From Pezicula radicicola (taxonomy: Eukaryota; Ascomycota; Leotiomycetes; Helotiales; Dermateaceae), in the NCBI GenBank assembly GCA_003008705.1, contig PDUO01000007.1, forward strand, positions 278,123-342,122: a DNA stretch of 64,000 nt, in the 5' to 3' direction. A program made the position numbers and the translations under genes. Positions 11,147-23,554 of the stretch are shown piece after piece (position 1 is the first letter of the stretch; each line of letters begins with the position of its first letter). The notes beneath the pieces were generated by a model that saw only the letters and a program-made list of their open reading frames with translations, did no database searches and had not been told where the DNA came from.

Positions 11147-13655
11147 GGTGGAGTAACAATAACGAATGGGTCGATTGGTATATTGGTGAAATGAGTGAAA
11201 GACATATTACCTTTATATACTCCTTTTCTGTAAACAAGCTAAGCAGTAACACAATGCCTTTTCTTTAGGGGGTAATTGACCCGAGACTGGAGGTTTCGTG
11301 TATGTCCAAGGCCATAGCAAGAATTGTTTTCAGGGCGCTTGCTCTTGGGCCTCAATTGACTTGCAGAGACTAGCCCCTCTTGGAAATACATAACGAGTTC
11401 CTCCTTTCACAATACGTCCCTTGGCTGGGCCTCGACAAATGCATGCTGCGATTGGCTGGAAGAATAGAGAAGATGTTACTCGTAGGTTCCCGTGAGCTTG
11501 AGCCGCGTGACACCATTGAAAGATGCAGAAAATACTGCGGGGGAGGAGATGGAGAAGACGTGGCAGTGCGGAGAAGCAATATGCTTTAGGGTTTTGTTTG
11601 GATGAACTCTCGTCCCATTTGCATCTGCCTCGCTGAGTGCGGATTGATTAATAAAATGAGAATTGCGATTACCGCTCCTATCGGGTCTTTTCCTCCTACA
11701 TGGCCGCATTGTGGGATGTTAGTGCAGGAAGTAAGAGCAGGGTGATACGCAGGCCCAGGCACGTTGAACTCAGCCGGAAAAATCGAAGGTGTGAGGGGAA
11801 GCTCCTTGATTGCCGCGGCTCAAAGGTACTGTACTGTACCTGTAATTATAGTGCCGTACTGATATGTACTGTGCACCTGTCTCATACAGTAACATCTTAA
11901 GCGAGACAGGAAGACCTTGTCATTGATGAACGTGGATCTAAAACTTGAGCAGCGAAAGCTGAAAATCGAAATGATGATGATGATGAAGATGCTGATGATG
12001 ATGTACGGAGTAGACCAGTAGATCTCAGGGCGAGGGGGAGAGGCAGAGTGAGCTTTGCATTTAACCGTGGTCTAGTTTAGTCTTTCGGCTATCGGCTGGC
12101 GACGGCCCGTGCCACTATATTCTGTTCCTGTTCCTGTCCTGTTCCCAAGTAAGCAATCTAAAATAAGTGGGTGAGCTAACCCAAATCTACCATATCTGCT
12201 ACTTCAAGCAGTGTATTATAAATAAGTGAGTTACATAAACCAGATAAATTACACGATTTAATGATCACGCTCCAATGCTAAGAGCCGAGCAAGTTATCCT
12301 GATAGTACGAGACAAACTTACTCCTCAAGACAAGTGGTAACGCGCCTGTGATACATACTATCAACTGATCAAGATAGTTTTTATTTCTATTCACAAATCC
12401 TACCTATTTAGTTACAAAATCTCATGATGCTGCAGCCAACCCACTCAGCTGTGAGCGGGAAAAGAGCTACCATGGCCAGCTGAGCCTCCCTCAAGCCTTC
12501 TGTCATTAGTTTGGCAACAGGCAGTGGCTATAGTTAATTATCCGCTCTTGGCAGTCTCCCGTGCACGTCACTTGAAGCGAAGCACCTAGGTATGCGAATG
12601 TGTCGCTTATAGCTTACAAGTTACAAGCGTACCTATACAAGTCCACGGCATGCAATGTTTTTTTCTCAGGCTAAATAGGGGAGGTACAGGCCCTCATAAC
12701 CTGGAATTGATATTTCAAATTACATGTCTTTTTAGAATGCCGCTCCTTGCAATGCAACACTGTTCTTGCAATCCTGTTACAGTATCGTCGCTTAAACCGG
12801 TATCCGCAGATACACATGTTAAGATTGTGGTGAGAACTGGAGAAATATTGGAGCGTGATGATACACCGAATGGCTAATATTTCGCGTGTATCACACTCTA
12901 GAGTTTTCTGTGCTAGCTTGCTCGCTCTTCCTATATTGATCCCATCTCGCTTAACCCGTGTAGTCAAAAAAGACCTGTTCAACGCGCCAACCAAAACAAG
13001 CCAAAAAAAGGCATCAAAAAAACATCTCAAATGCTTTTCCAAAAGACTCCATACAGAAATATATAAAAATCAAAGCGAAATGGCAAAACTGTCGAAACAG
13101 AAACCAGGCGAACTGATTTTTTGTATTTGGCGGTAACCTCTCAGGGAGGAAGCTCTCAGAGAGAACTCTTGCTTTTACAACCATGGCAACTTAACCAATC
13201 CAGATTTCTGGTGTTAGTTGTTGAGTGCAACTGTATAAGAGGATGTCAAAGATCCTTACAGGTGCTAGCTCTCGGTTTGGCGTGGAAGGAAATTCATTAT
13301 TGGGGATTATATACCTTGGCCAAGAGCGAGAGCATAGATCATGTGATTATCTTTGGGGTTTGTTTACATTTCACTTTTATCGCAGATAGGTGGGTGTAGT
13401 CTCTAATACATACTAGTTCTCCTTGTTGTTGTATTCTAAATCTATTTCATATACCTAGGCATTTTACAATTTGAATATTTAACACTGACTCAATTAATCC
13501 ACATTCCCATAGTCTGCAAAAAAAAAAAAACAAATACAAATACAGTTTTACATTCAGTAATCCCTTCACACTCTCATGAATATCTCAACTCACCCCTAGC
13601 TCTTTCCTAAACCGTATACCAGTTGAATACATATCCGAATCTGCTCTTGTCTATA
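11147..13655. other. 2.5-kb gene-poor spacer
   Basis: Begins with the GH51 promoter. Small frames such as those near 11700 and 12855-13136 lack domains and look incidental. A GAT/GATGAT trinucleotide run lies at about 11971-12004. The rest shows no RNA gene or mobile element that I can support. Confidence 0.5.
11971..12004. repeat. GAT trinucleotide microsatellite
   Basis: An imperfect run of GAT units (with GAA and GCT interruptions) in an intergenic stretch. No coding context was found. Confidence 0.7.
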
Positions 13656-14009
13656 TCAAATAATATCAAGTTTCATCTTATTGTTGCAAGAGTTCACCAG
13701 ACTAGCAGAGAATAAAATCAGCTCTGGGCAATTCGAGTCAACTTGAAAAGGAAATACAGCGAAATTTACTTCTTGTATGGAATATGTTGGAAGATCTGAT
13801 ACTCTCTGAAGAGTAGGATCGAGGAGTAGAGGAGTATTCTCTAGGGATTTAGCAAATATACGTCGGTTGTTAAGACTTTCAGAGAGTTGGCAAAGGCAGG
13901 GAATAAGAGGGGGAGGCGGTTTCAGCAGAATATTTGACTGCGGAGCTTGAGAGGGGAAGTGAGAGACTTCATGAGAGATTAGATAGTTTCGGAAAGAATA
14001 TTGAGCCAT
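13656..14009 (-). CDS. Possible hypothetical protein (117 aa)
   Basis: An ATG-started single frame of 117 codons. The product contains a Pro-rich PPPPLIPCL stretch and no motif that I recognise. It lies isolated between a gene-poor region and the DUF5672 gene. It could be a small lineage-specific gene or a chance frame. Confidence 0.25.
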   Translation of the reverse strand: MAQYSFRNYLISHEVSHFPSQAPQSNILLKPPPPLIPCLCQLSESLNNRRIFAKSLENTPLLLDPTLQRVSDLPTYSIQEVNFAVFPFQVDSNCPELILFSASLVNSCNNKMKLDII

Positions 14010-14438
14010 TGGGTACAGGTGGGAGGTAGGTAGGATATTAATTAGTGTCTTCAGAATTTACTAGACAGTGTCATTATTCATTGACGACCATCACTGCACG
14101 ACCTGGAAACATAACTTCATTAAAATGATCTATTGATAGATAGGTTGAGTGTGCAAAGACTCCAAGCATGATCGTTAATATACACCTCTGAACGCCCGCG
14201 ACCATCTACAGTAAAAGAAAGGAGATGGAATGAAATGACTCCGCCAATCGCAAAAGAACAACGGCTTAACCTTGACATATCTCTACAAAGGCAGGTATCA
14301 CTGAAACTAAGTCAGTAGTTGGCAGGGATCGATGCCTTCCATCCCCATCACAGCTACCAAGAACCCTCAGAAAACAACCAGCATCGTGGTATTGAATCCT
14401 GGTAGCGTTTCCGAATTTCCGATGAGTGACCATACCCA

Positions 14439-15883
14439 TTATTCTTGTCCCCATGGGCCTGTAGTTAAGCGCCATTCGGGACAATACACGTCTAAGGAAA
14501 GTGTTTCGTCATCTTGTGATATATACCTCCGAGGTTGGTGCAAGCCCACGGGAGTTGGATAATCTATCGTCTCAACAGCAAACTTTTTGGCGAGATCGGA
14601 GTCGGGAATTATGATGGTTTCGTTCCTCTTCTCTATTTTGTCAGCTAGTTTTAGTTCAAGTAGCCTACAATTTTTTCTACGTCAGAGATCATTTGCCAAG
14701 AGTTAAGAAGTGAATGTACTTGACTGACCGTGCATGATACCATTGGTCTTCAAAAGTTTCGGCTTCTGTCCAATTGAATGCATTCAGTACTCTCAAAGTG
14801 CTACTGCGCTTCCTCAAGCTCAGCCCCCCATTGAAGCCAGTTCCTAATCCAGGAACTATTGGTGCGCCAATAAAATCATATTCCAAGAAATCATCAACAG
14901 TCATCGGCGCATTGGCACACAATATACTGTCCGATTGGAAAACAAGTATATGCTCAGCGGGTGCGAGTTGCTCCCAAAGCCACGGATTTGTGAGGAATCG
15001 CGATACTGCACGCTCATCTGGGAAGCTGGTACTTGGTGGAAGCTTTCTGATTTGCACACGGCCTGACGATAATAAACGGTTCCATGCAACTGAGCTGGTA
15101 GTGTGGAATGTTGAGTAGCTCTCTGATGTTGTAAATAGTATAATAGGCCATTCAGGTGGCAGAACAGAGGCGAAATGCTGCATCATGGGAGGGAGTTTAT
15201 CAAACATGCGATTCTCTACCATGACTGCTACCTTAGTCTCGTTGAATCTAGTATTTATTTCCATTAGTATAGTTACGACGTTTGAAGATCTCTTGCAATC
15301 AGGCATACCTGTACATAGTTCCATTCCCAGGTTGTCCTCCGACCTTTTGTGATTGGGCCACTCCATTCGACTTTGCAGTGTCCGCATCGCTTGGCTTTGC
15401 TTTCCCAAACCACCCCGGCAGAAGGGATGATATCTTGCTCGAACTAATCTCTTCGTTTGGGTGTTCTTTGGTCCATTCTGCCAGGACCCTACCAAACTCT
15501 GCATCTGCAGGATCGGCATGGCCCAATCCTGCCTCGTGCTCCTTGGCTTCTTTCTCTAACTGCTTCTGCTCGTCTTCTGCCTTTTTCATCGCTTCCTCAG
15601 CTTCCTTATGTAGCCATTTATCAACGGCCGTGTCCATCCTGGGACGGTCAAGGTCTTCGTCCTCAATCTCAGACAACACCTGAGGCCCACATTCCTCCCC
15701 TGGAATACCTGAACATGGCTTCAGCCTGTTCTCCTCTCCAAGGTTCTGATCCCCAAGCCGAAATCCAATCTGATATATGGCAAATATCACCGCAAAATAC
15801 CCAATATACTTGAGGACGGTCTTCAACTTCGCCTCCCTTATTTTCGAAGGAACCCTCATCTTTTCCGGCAATAAAACAGCCAT
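14439..15883 (-). CDS. DUF5672 glycosyltransferase-like type II membrane protein
   Basis: Three exons are inferred: 15883-15309, 15247-14729 and 14664-14439, for 439 aa. The start is the ATG at 15883. A single membrane anchor lies at about residues 24-43 (VLKYIGYFAVIFAIYQIGF). A charged stem with a Glu/Lys-rich coiled coil follows. The catalytic-like domain starts at KVAVMVENR and carries the family signatures HILVFQSDS, YDFIGAP, GFNGGLSLR and EDQW, closing with VGLHQ and YCPEW. The DUF5672 family is fungal and probably acts in the Golgi with a DxD-like motif (QSDS), but substrate is unknown. The 3' end was set by reading through a GTATAT that could be taken for a donor, because the CPEW ending matches the family. 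The Bmt5-like gene starts divergently 0.7 kb away. Confidence 0.82.
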
Positions 15884-16621
15884 AGCTGGCTAAATTTCGT
15901 GGGAACTCAAGTGTAAGAGAACAAAGAGATAAAGAGAAAGGGTATTTGAAGGACTCAAGAAGCAAGAAGCGTGGGCGAGGGGAGGATCTCTAAGACCAGA
16001 GTGGCAAGATGCATGCCACAAGGCATGCCAGGAGGACTATTTACTAAAACATGCCGATAGGGATAATCTCTAAAGGGGTTAGTTTTATATGTAGCGGAAA
16101 CCTACACATCGCCGTACTCACGGCCGCAAAGGGATAATGTTGAACGCATTCAGCCCGCCATACTTGATAAGTGAATAGCCTATCAAGACTGGTGATGGAT
16201 CTTCCGCAACCGTCGCCTTGTACCACGGGAGGTCTATTACGAGTTGCTAGTCTCTGGACTCCCCCGATCCCTTGGGAGTTGGAACTTGTATGGATTTGAC
16301 AATAGCAATATGAAGGAGTTAGTTGACAGCTTTCCTTTCCCTTACCTCCTTGCTTCCAGGAATATAAGAGGCTTGAAAGTCAAATTGAATGTTATCATTT
16401 ATTTGGTGGCTTGGGAAGAGTGATAAGAGATTTGTCCGCAAGGGTTCTAGCCTAGCCTCCTAGCCCAAAGCTTCGGAGCGGAATAACCTCACTGGACGCG
16501 ACGATCCTTGGTCTTTTTCTGTGTTTCTGTGTCGAGACCTGAAGCAAAGAAACAACTTTCAAAAAACAATAATTGTTTTGAACTATATTTTCTAGCTTAA
16601 TAAATCTTGGGCCAACCAACA
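15884..16621. promoter_or_regulatory. Divergent intergenic region
   Basis: The 738 bp between the start codons of the DUF5672 gene (minus) and the Bmt5-like gene (plus) must hold both promoters. I see no clear TATA box or repeat, and no extra gene. Confidence 0.45.
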
Positions 16622-17555
16622 ATGGGTAAGAACAAGCGCCAGAAGCTCCAATCCAGCGGATCAAAGAAACCCACGTCGATCTCGAAGGCTGCACGACCAC
16701 AAGGAATCAAAAAAGCGAAACCAGCGTCAAAACAGCCAACAAAAAAGCATGTTCAAGCTCACCATACCGAACCAACTATTCCATTTTTACCAACCGATCG
16801 CATTCTACTAATCGGCGAAGGCGACCTATCCTTCGCGCGCTCCCTTGTCGAATTCCACCAATGCAAGAATTTAACTGCTACAGTACTAGAAAGTAGCCGA
16901 CAAGAATTAGAGACCAAATATCCCCATGTGGTTGAAAATATAGAGCTTTTGGAGGAAGCAGGAGCTGTGGTCACATATGGTGTTGATGTTATGAAGATGG
17001 TGCCTTGGACAGATAAGAAGGGCAAAGGTGGTGTTGGTGTAATGGATAGGATCTTTTTCAATTTTCCACATGTTGGTGGGAAGAGCACGGATATCAATAG
17101 GCAGGTTAGGTATAATCAAGGTCCGTTCAAACAATTATGTCTCGTTTGTATTGAGATTCATGCTAAATGTAAGTATAGAGCTTTTGGTAGCCTTCTTTCG
17201 TACTGCTCTTCCCTCCCTATCCCCTGAACAAGGAAGCTCAATTATCGTCACGCTTTTCGAAGGAGAACCTTATACACTGTGGAATATTCGTGATTTAGGA
17301 CGTCATGCTGGATTGCAAGTTGAGACAAGCTTCAAGTTCCAGGCCAAAGCCTACCCCAGTTATAAGCATGCGCGGACATTGGGAGTTGTCAAGAACAAGA
17401 ACGGAGATGTTGGTGGAGGGTGGAAGGGCGAGGAAAGGAAAGCAAGAAGCTATGTGTTCGTGAGAAAGGGGGACAAAGCAGTACCGGTGGTAGGGACAAG
17501 TAGGGGAGATTCAAGTGGGAGTGAAGACGAGGACGAGGACGACAAGGACGACTAA
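16622..17555 (+). CDS. bmt5: Bmt5-like 25S rRNA uridine-N3 methyltransferase
   Basis: Two exons, 16622-17120 and 17179-17555, encode 291 aa. A basic, Lys-rich N terminus of about 55 residues (nucleolar-type) precedes a Rossmann methyltransferase fold with the SAM motif LLIGEGDLSFARSL (about residues 61-74) and the family motif FFNFPHVGG. The second exon carries the NRQVRYNQ / ELLVAFF region, GEPYTLWNIRDL and an SYKHARTLG segment. An acidic Ser/Glu/Asp tail ends the protein. This is the DUF2431 family; yeast Bmt5 methylates U2634 of 25S rRNA in the nucleolus. The intron uses GTCCGT, a weak donor, but the join preserves the family sequence. Confidence 0.88.
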
Positions 17556-17694
17556 ACGAGGTCTTTTGCTCTAGTGGACTCCACCTGGACATCCTTATTC
17601 GCTAAACGCCAGACCACCAACTCCGAATGCATATCCATCTTGGTCTTCATATGGTCCACGGCCGTTACATTCTACGTTCGCTTAAAGATGCAAC

Positions 17695-18970
17695 TTATAG
17701 CTGGATGACATCAGGCTGAAAAGTGGAGGTCATATTTCCATTCATCGCGGAGATAGCTCCACCATTTGCCATCAACGCTGCATTCTCAGCTAGTGGAAGT
17801 AATCCCTCACCAAGAGCACCATCAGGATGAAGTGCATACATTGGCGCCTCCATTACATCTCCATCAAAGATGACCATGTTCTGGATTGGTTGTTGCCGGT
17901 TACCAAGGACGTTAATGACATCTTGAGCGAGCTGTCCCCCAAGCACCGCTGTAACAGGAGCCATTTCACTACCTAGGTTTTGCAGGAATTTTCGAAGAAC
18001 TTCAGCCTCTAACGTCTCGCCTGGAAGACCGAGAGCTTTATGCTTTTCCGTCGCTAACATGGTGAACTGCCGGAGATCTTCCTTCGTACTGGGTAAACGG
18101 TTGCTGTTGATTTGGCTAAACTCCCACAGAGCACGGAGACAGGAAAGGATAGGAGTGACATTTTTGAGGCGTCTTCTACTCTTCAAGTAGTCGGGTGGAA
18201 GGCTCGCAGCATCGCTGGCTAGAAACCAGGTAGAATATACCTCACGCTTTGTGACAAGTTCAATATTCTTGCCATTCTCCTTCTTGGTCTTTGAATCAAT
18301 CACACTGCGTGTTCTTGTCTCCGCTTGGATTTGAGTGACGCGGTTACCCTTCTCTCTCTCAATGACATAATCATGCTGAATTAGGTCCGAGAATATGAAG
18401 CCATAAAATCCGTGCACACCTGCAGCGTAAAATGGCTTATGGTTGATCCTCGTGGCAGTATTGATGATGACCAAAGAGGATGGGTGCAGATCTGTTGCAA
18501 TGATAATATCGAACATGCCGAAATAATCTGGCTTCTTGTTCCTAATGTCCTCCTTATCTACAACCACACTGACTCTTGGGTTTAATCGTCGGATCTGGGG
18601 CGCGGCTGCTTCAGCTCTGTTCGTACCAATGTCTGCTTCTGAGATAAAGAATTGTGCGCCGAGATCGTTTCCTGTGACAAGCTCATGGTCAACAATGGTT
18701 AGAGAGTGTATTCCAGCGAGCACGAGATTCTTGGCGATTTCGTTGGCGAGACCTTTCATGGTGATGAGGAGGATGTTGGCATTTCGGATCTTCTCTTGCG
18801 CTTGAACACCCCATAGTCTGATCTGTCTGTCATAGAGTGCGATCTCATCTTACAGCAGAAGTTAGCCTTTGAAGCATCAATCGAGTTATTCAGGGGATAG
18901 TCTAACCAGCACTGATGCCTGATGGCGCTGTAATTGACTGATCTGCTACCTGTGGAACTGGTTGTTCCAT
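17695..18970 (-). CDS. aos1: SUMO-activating enzyme subunit Aos1
   Basis: Two exons, 18970-18907 and 18848-17695, encode 405 aa. The first exon supplies a short tail before the DRQIRLWG motif (about residues 28-35), whose Arg is the conserved element of E1 enzymes. The ThiF-type adenylation fold follows (ANILLITMKGLANEIAKNL, TIVD, NDLGAQFF), then FDIIIATDL and the C-terminal GGQLAQDVINVLG and ENMV-like IQNMVIFDG segments. There is no catalytic Cys, as expected for the Aos1 half, which pairs with Uba2 to activate SUMO in the nucleus. The gene is convergent with the Bmt5-like gene, with about 140 bp between stop codons. Confidence 0.93.
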
Positions 18971-19807
18971 ATTTGCGAGTATCGCGTAAGCTTGAAGGTT
19001 TGGTATGGTATCCAAGAGGCGGCAAACAAGTGATGTTGATTCGGAGGACGTGTAGAGACAACCCTTTATGGGAGGATGTTGATCGTAGGTACTGAAGCTG
19101 AATTCATTAGTTGGTGTGGATTTGCCCTTTTGTTAGCAAATAGTGCGTGCCCGAAGTATTAAATTTGGAGGTGAACGCGACGGGATTTTCTAAACGCGGT
19201 TTGCGCCTCGGTAAGGTGTTAAGGCGGCGAATTCTGAAGCCCTTTCTACCTTATTTGCCACACAAGGAAAGAAAGCTTGTATCCAAGTTGACTACATACA
19301 CCCTCAAAATGCGCTAATAATGCACCACCGGGCAGCAAAGGTGAGAGAGTCAAACTTATTTTCTCGGGCGTCTCTTGTCAGCAGAATTGCTGAGCATAGT
19401 ATAGTAGCAAGTACTTCTCAAATTGAACTCACTCATACAGCTGAACTCTAAATACTCTAAATACTCTAAATCTGATACAACTGTTCTACAACTGAAAAGG
19501 TATCTTGAGGCCTCACTGTATCATATCATAGCCAGAAATTCAGCAGGGCGTCAACGTAGCCTGACCGAGCCTGATCTGCAGACAGCCCCACAAGGAAATG
19601 CGACCACTCTAAAGTACTCCGTACGCGAGGGAGAGGCACTACGATCGTAACGACATCCCGACAACGTCTTGCTACTCCAGACTTCACGCTCGCTCAGCAC
19701 AACACATATCAGTGCTAATAATAACCTCGGACACTACACTTATATATCTTGTCTGTTGCTGTTGCTACTGTTCCACAGAGCACACAGCTCACTCGCTATC
19801 TACATTG
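18971..19807. promoter_or_regulatory. Divergent promoter region, Aos1 / unknown gene
   Basis: About 840 bp upstream of both Aos1 (minus) and the conserved unknown gene (plus). A short tandem AAATACTCT repeat lies near 19448-19470. No gene was seen. Confidence 0.45.
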
Positions 19808-21873
19808 ATGCCGAGGCCGTTACCGTTCATGGTGCGCCCAACGACTCCCTTTCCTCCCACAAGTTGTGCTTGTGGTGGCATCTAGCTAACATGGAAGCAT
19901 TAGTCTGGCAATTTTGACGACCCTCCTGCCTCTGATACCCACCACGAAACAGCAGATAGAATTGTACGTGAAATTCTCGACAACCACCAGGCTTCCAATG
20001 CGAGCCCCTCGGGCGAATTATACCGAAGGATAGAACGATTCCATCGCAACCAGGGAACGCAGGCGAATACTCCTAGGCGAGCTATTGTAGAGTCGCCGAG
20101 TCTGCAAGAAATGGCCTCTGAGCCTGATCCAGAACGCAGAAGACAATTACAAAGAGAGGCTCTGACGACATCTCCTTTATTTGTTCTGCCCCCACCACAG
20201 CCCCCCTCTCCAGATCCACAGCGACGTGCAGATACGCAGATGCCGCCCCGCAGCGAGCGGATTGCACAACGTTTTGCCCCTCATCCTCAAACTGCACGTC
20301 GAGGCAGACCTCGGATCACGCACAGAGACGATAGATACTTGGAGAGACATCGGTCCATGGCTGAGGGTAGTCCTGCAGGTTCTGCTTTGGCAGATTTGCA
20401 GCAAGCAGGAAGACAGTTGCAGGCGGCGAGTTCCAATCTAAGAGCTCTTCTTGATAGCCCAGTCCCAAGCATATCTTCGCCCAGTCTTGCTGCTCAAGAA
20501 TACTCCGGAGAGGCTGAGACAAACCGCCGGATCAAGAGAAGAAAGTTGGACACGGACAAACCAGAATCCGGCTTTGTTGGATTTAGCTACGGAAAGTACG
20601 GTCAAGTCGAGCCGGGCCCGCTCAAGATGGAGATTGTGTCATGCGATGGAGGAATTTTTGATGCCAGAGATGGAGATTACGCTGCCGAAAATGTGCTTAA
20701 AAGTGACGACTCCGTCTATTGTACAAAAGGGAACCGATGTAATCTAGTGCTGAGGTACGTGCCCAGTTCCTTACAGCAGAATTGCCCCATCCAAGCCGAT
20801 TACCCATTGCTCCTAAATCATGTTTAAGAATCCCGATATATCTAGAATAAGTAAACTAACTTCGAGTCTCTGAGTGCAGGCACCAAGGCAGCACAGTTTT
20901 CTGTTTAAGTGAGTATATTAGAAAGCCAATCCTTTTCAAAACGTAGCAAGGCTTCAGTACAAAGCACCTTTCAAGACTTTGTTTTGATACCTACTACTCA
21001 CTTTCTTTATTACGCCTGCTAAATTTGGATTACTTTAGAGGAATTGGTTATCAAGGCTCCTCCTCACGGATACACAGCTCCGTAAGTCATTTTTCACTTG
21101 ATATTGTAATGCAATTGACTAATAGCGCGCACAGTGTTCAAGAAGGAATGGTGTTCATTTCTATGACATCTGATGATCTCTTGACCAGAACAGCGCAATA
21201 TCAAATTCAATATTCTCCCGCACGCAATCGACGTTCTGCATCCGAAAGAGCAAATGGCCTAGCACCAATTGTGTCCATACGTCACAATAACGATGGTACA
21301 GCTCAAGCTCGAGTAAGACGCCTGTATGATATTGGCGTTCAAGACGAAGACTGTGATTATCGTACAGCCCAAATACCCTCAGACTTCAATAATTCTCTCC
21401 CTTTTCAAGTAACGACCGAGTGCAGTGACTCGGAAGACGATCCCCCTTCACCTTCCCGCAATCGTCGCCGTCCGTCTCGTCGATTCGCAGGCCCACGATC
21501 AGACTCAGATGATGATGAAGAACCGCCTTGGTATGACGATGACAACATTCTTCCTCAAGAGCGCTCCTCCCCAAGCCGCCGTGAAACCGCCAGTAACATC
21601 ACGCTGGCTGAGGCCGCAGAAGCAAGTCAAATTGCTACACAAGAAGCTGTCAGGGCTGTGGGAGGTGAACTGATGGCACCACATGCGAGATTTTTTATCG
21701 AAAGAGATAAGAGCAAATGCACTGTGAGATTCGACCCACCCGTCAGTGGCAGATTTATTCTGTTGAAAATGTGGAGTCCCCATTCAAGCCAATCTGGTAA
21801 TATCGACATACAGAGTGTGGTTGCAAAAGGCTTTGCGGGGCCTAGATATTTCCCTGCTGTAAGTTTGCGTTAA
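19808..21873 (+). CDS. Conserved fungal protein of unknown function, possible galactose-binding-like fold
   Basis: Secure exons are 19904-20754, 20880-20908, 21039-21081 and 21135-21873 (554 codons including stop, one frame). The 5' end is uncertain: an acceptor at 19903 suggests a short first exon, and 19808-19831 with a GTGCGC donor is only one possibility; the next in-frame ATG is at 20111. The first third is disordered and Arg/Pro-rich. Two ordered blocks follow: one from KMEIVSCDGGIFDA to QEGMVFISM, and a final block around FDPPVSGRFILLKMWSP and NIDIQSV. They are separated by an acidic Ser/Asp linker. The order of beta strands and the ...NIDIQSV..GF ending recall discoidin/DOC-type galactose-binding domains, but this is inference and I do not know the function. 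A basic KRRK cluster suggests a nuclear protein. Confidence 0.72.
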
Positions 21874-22267
21874 ATAGTTGGAAGTAGTGCAGTAATGGTC
21901 ATAGATGGTGGGAGTCTTGTATACATTTGGCACGGCGAGTCAAAACGTGCATACTTTAGGATAATTCAGCGATACCCTTTCCCCAACTATAGCCAGTATT
22001 TTTCGTATGGAGGGCAAAAATAGGCATTTGTAGAATCACGAAATTCACGAAACATCACAATAGGAACTCGAAACTTTTAAAGTCAACGTGGTGCGTGGTT
22101 TTACTGTTTTTATATTAAGAGTGCATACCTACCTACCTTACTTACCTTCTAGAACTCCATAATAAAGGAAAATCACCTAACTTTGGAGACGACCAGCGTC
22201 TCTCGTTCTCTCTTCCTGATATGAGGAGGCTCACCTTCTTGGTTCACTTCTTCAAGGACGGCGGTCC
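21874..22267. other. Short convergent spacer
   Basis: The 394 bp between the stop codons of the unknown gene and the HAD hydrolase gene. It contains short CTACCTACCTTACTTACC repeats near 22129-22147. Nothing else was seen. Confidence 0.5.
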
Positions 22268-23554
22268 TTAAGTGCTGTTGATAATGGCCTGAAGCTTCTT
22301 GATTGCCGATGCGATGTCAGCTACCCACTTCCAGGCTTCTTCTGACAGTGCCCAGCCTTCTTGGGCCAAGGCCCATGAGATCGACTGTTTGACATCCTTC
22401 TGCGTGGTGGTGGGTTCGATTGCCGGTTTTGTGCCCGCGACATAGACCCCAGTTTCTACGAGGATGGAGTTCCACTTCGGGCGAGAGTCGGGAGTGAAGT
22501 TTGTTACGTCGTAGTCATTTGCTCCTTTAACGCCACTTAACGGGTTGTCATCAATCATGGTCACGACCCCGATTTTCGCTTCTGGTCCATGGAGAGCTGC
22601 TTGGTATTCCAAGAGTTTTTTCTCTGCATAGACGTAAGTGGCGTGTTCAGGCTTTCCCACGGTGTGAGAGGTTAGCTGCGCTTTCCCTTGGGTTTCGGCT
22701 GCCCAGATTCCGGTGAGTGCTGCTTTGAAGGCTCCTTGAGCGAAGCGTAGCAGTGGGAACTCTGTCGGCCACGACAAATCCGGGTTGCAGAAATGGAGTG
22801 ACGGTTGACCATCCTGCTGATAGCCGTGGTTTGGTAGGTCGGGGTTTCCGTTGAGTGGGGACAGAGTGCCCAGTTTGCCCTTTTCGCTCAGCAGCAAGTC
22901 TCTAACAATTTGCAAGTCTAGGCCCATTTCTCGTGGGGAGCTGAAAACGAGTATAGCAGAGATGACGAGAGGGGTTTCAGGAAGTGGTTTAGCCAGTTTT
23001 GCGAGGGGCTCTTTCGAGATTTCGCAGAAGGGAGATACGGTTGGGAAGGCTGCTAGGATGTCGGCTGCGGTGACGACCTTTTCGAAGCCGTAGGTGTGTG
23101 CCACTTCTCGGATTGCGTTTTGGTGTTCTCCTCCAAGGACAAGGACAGTCCGGTCATAGAGTTCTGGAACGAGCTCATAGAAGGGAGAGTGAGATTGGAT
23201 GAACTGGCGGATGTCGAGGATGACATTGAAGCGATTCTCCAGTTTTTGGACATGAGCCTCCTCAGAGATACCGCCACCGTTTGTGAGAAAGATGAAGGGG
23301 ATTTTCATTCTCTGGAGAAGGTAGATTGTTTCGCTTGAGTGGGGAAGTGGGATTGCGCCTTTGACGAGGACTCCGTCGATGTCGAAGCTGAAGGCGATGC
23401 TGGAGAGGTCAGAAGGATTTGAGCGGGTTGGTTTGGGCCAGTAGGCCTTTGGGAGTGGTTCCTTGTGAAGTATTCCAAGAAGGAATTCTGCTTGTCCCTT
23501 GCCTCCAGTGCGGAGTGTCTGCTCAAGTGCGTTTTCCATCGAGGCCGAGAACAT
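22268..23554 (-). CDS. HAD-superfamily IIA hydrolase (CECR5/Cut-1-like)
   Basis: A single exon of 428 aa from the ATG at 23554. The HAD nucleophile motif FSFDIDGVLVKG lies at about residues 55-66, followed by the class IIA motif FLTNGGG and, near the C terminus, the metal-binding loop MIDDNPLSGVKGAND. The length and order match the CECR5/Cut-1 subfamily, which in fungi is usually a mitochondrial phosphatase-like protein of unknown substrate. No clear mitochondrial leader is seen here. It is one of only two intronless, well-supported genes in the window. Confidence 0.88.
   Translation of the reverse strand: MFSASMENALEQTLRTGGKGQAEFLLGILHKEPLPKAYWPKPTRSNPSDLSSIAFSFDIDGVLVKGAIPLPHSSETIYLLQRMKIPFIFLTNGGGISEEAHVQKLENRFNVILDIRQFIQSHSPFYELVPELYDRTVLVLGGEHQNAIREVAHTYGFEKVVTAADILAAFPTVSPFCEISKEPLAKLAKPLPETPLVISAILVFSSPREMGLDLQIVRDLLLSEKGKLGTLSPLNGNPDLPNHGYQQDGQPSLHFCNPDLSWPTEFPLLRFAQGAFKAALTGIWAAETQGKAQLTSHTVGKPEHATYVYAEKKLLEYQAALHGPEAKIGVVTMIDDNPLSGVKGANDYDVTNFTPDSRPKWNSILVETGVYVAGTKPAIEPTTTQKDVKQSISWALAQEGWALSEEAWKWVADIASAIKKLQAIINST

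Noticed and set aside
12855..13136. 93-codon Lys-rich frame
   Set aside because: Low-complexity Lys/Ser composition, no homology recognised, surrounded by non-coding sequence.
14266..14484. Fourth exon for the DUF5672 gene
   Set aside because: Reading through the GTATAT site ends with the family-like YCPEW segment and an in-frame stop, so the extra frame is not needed.
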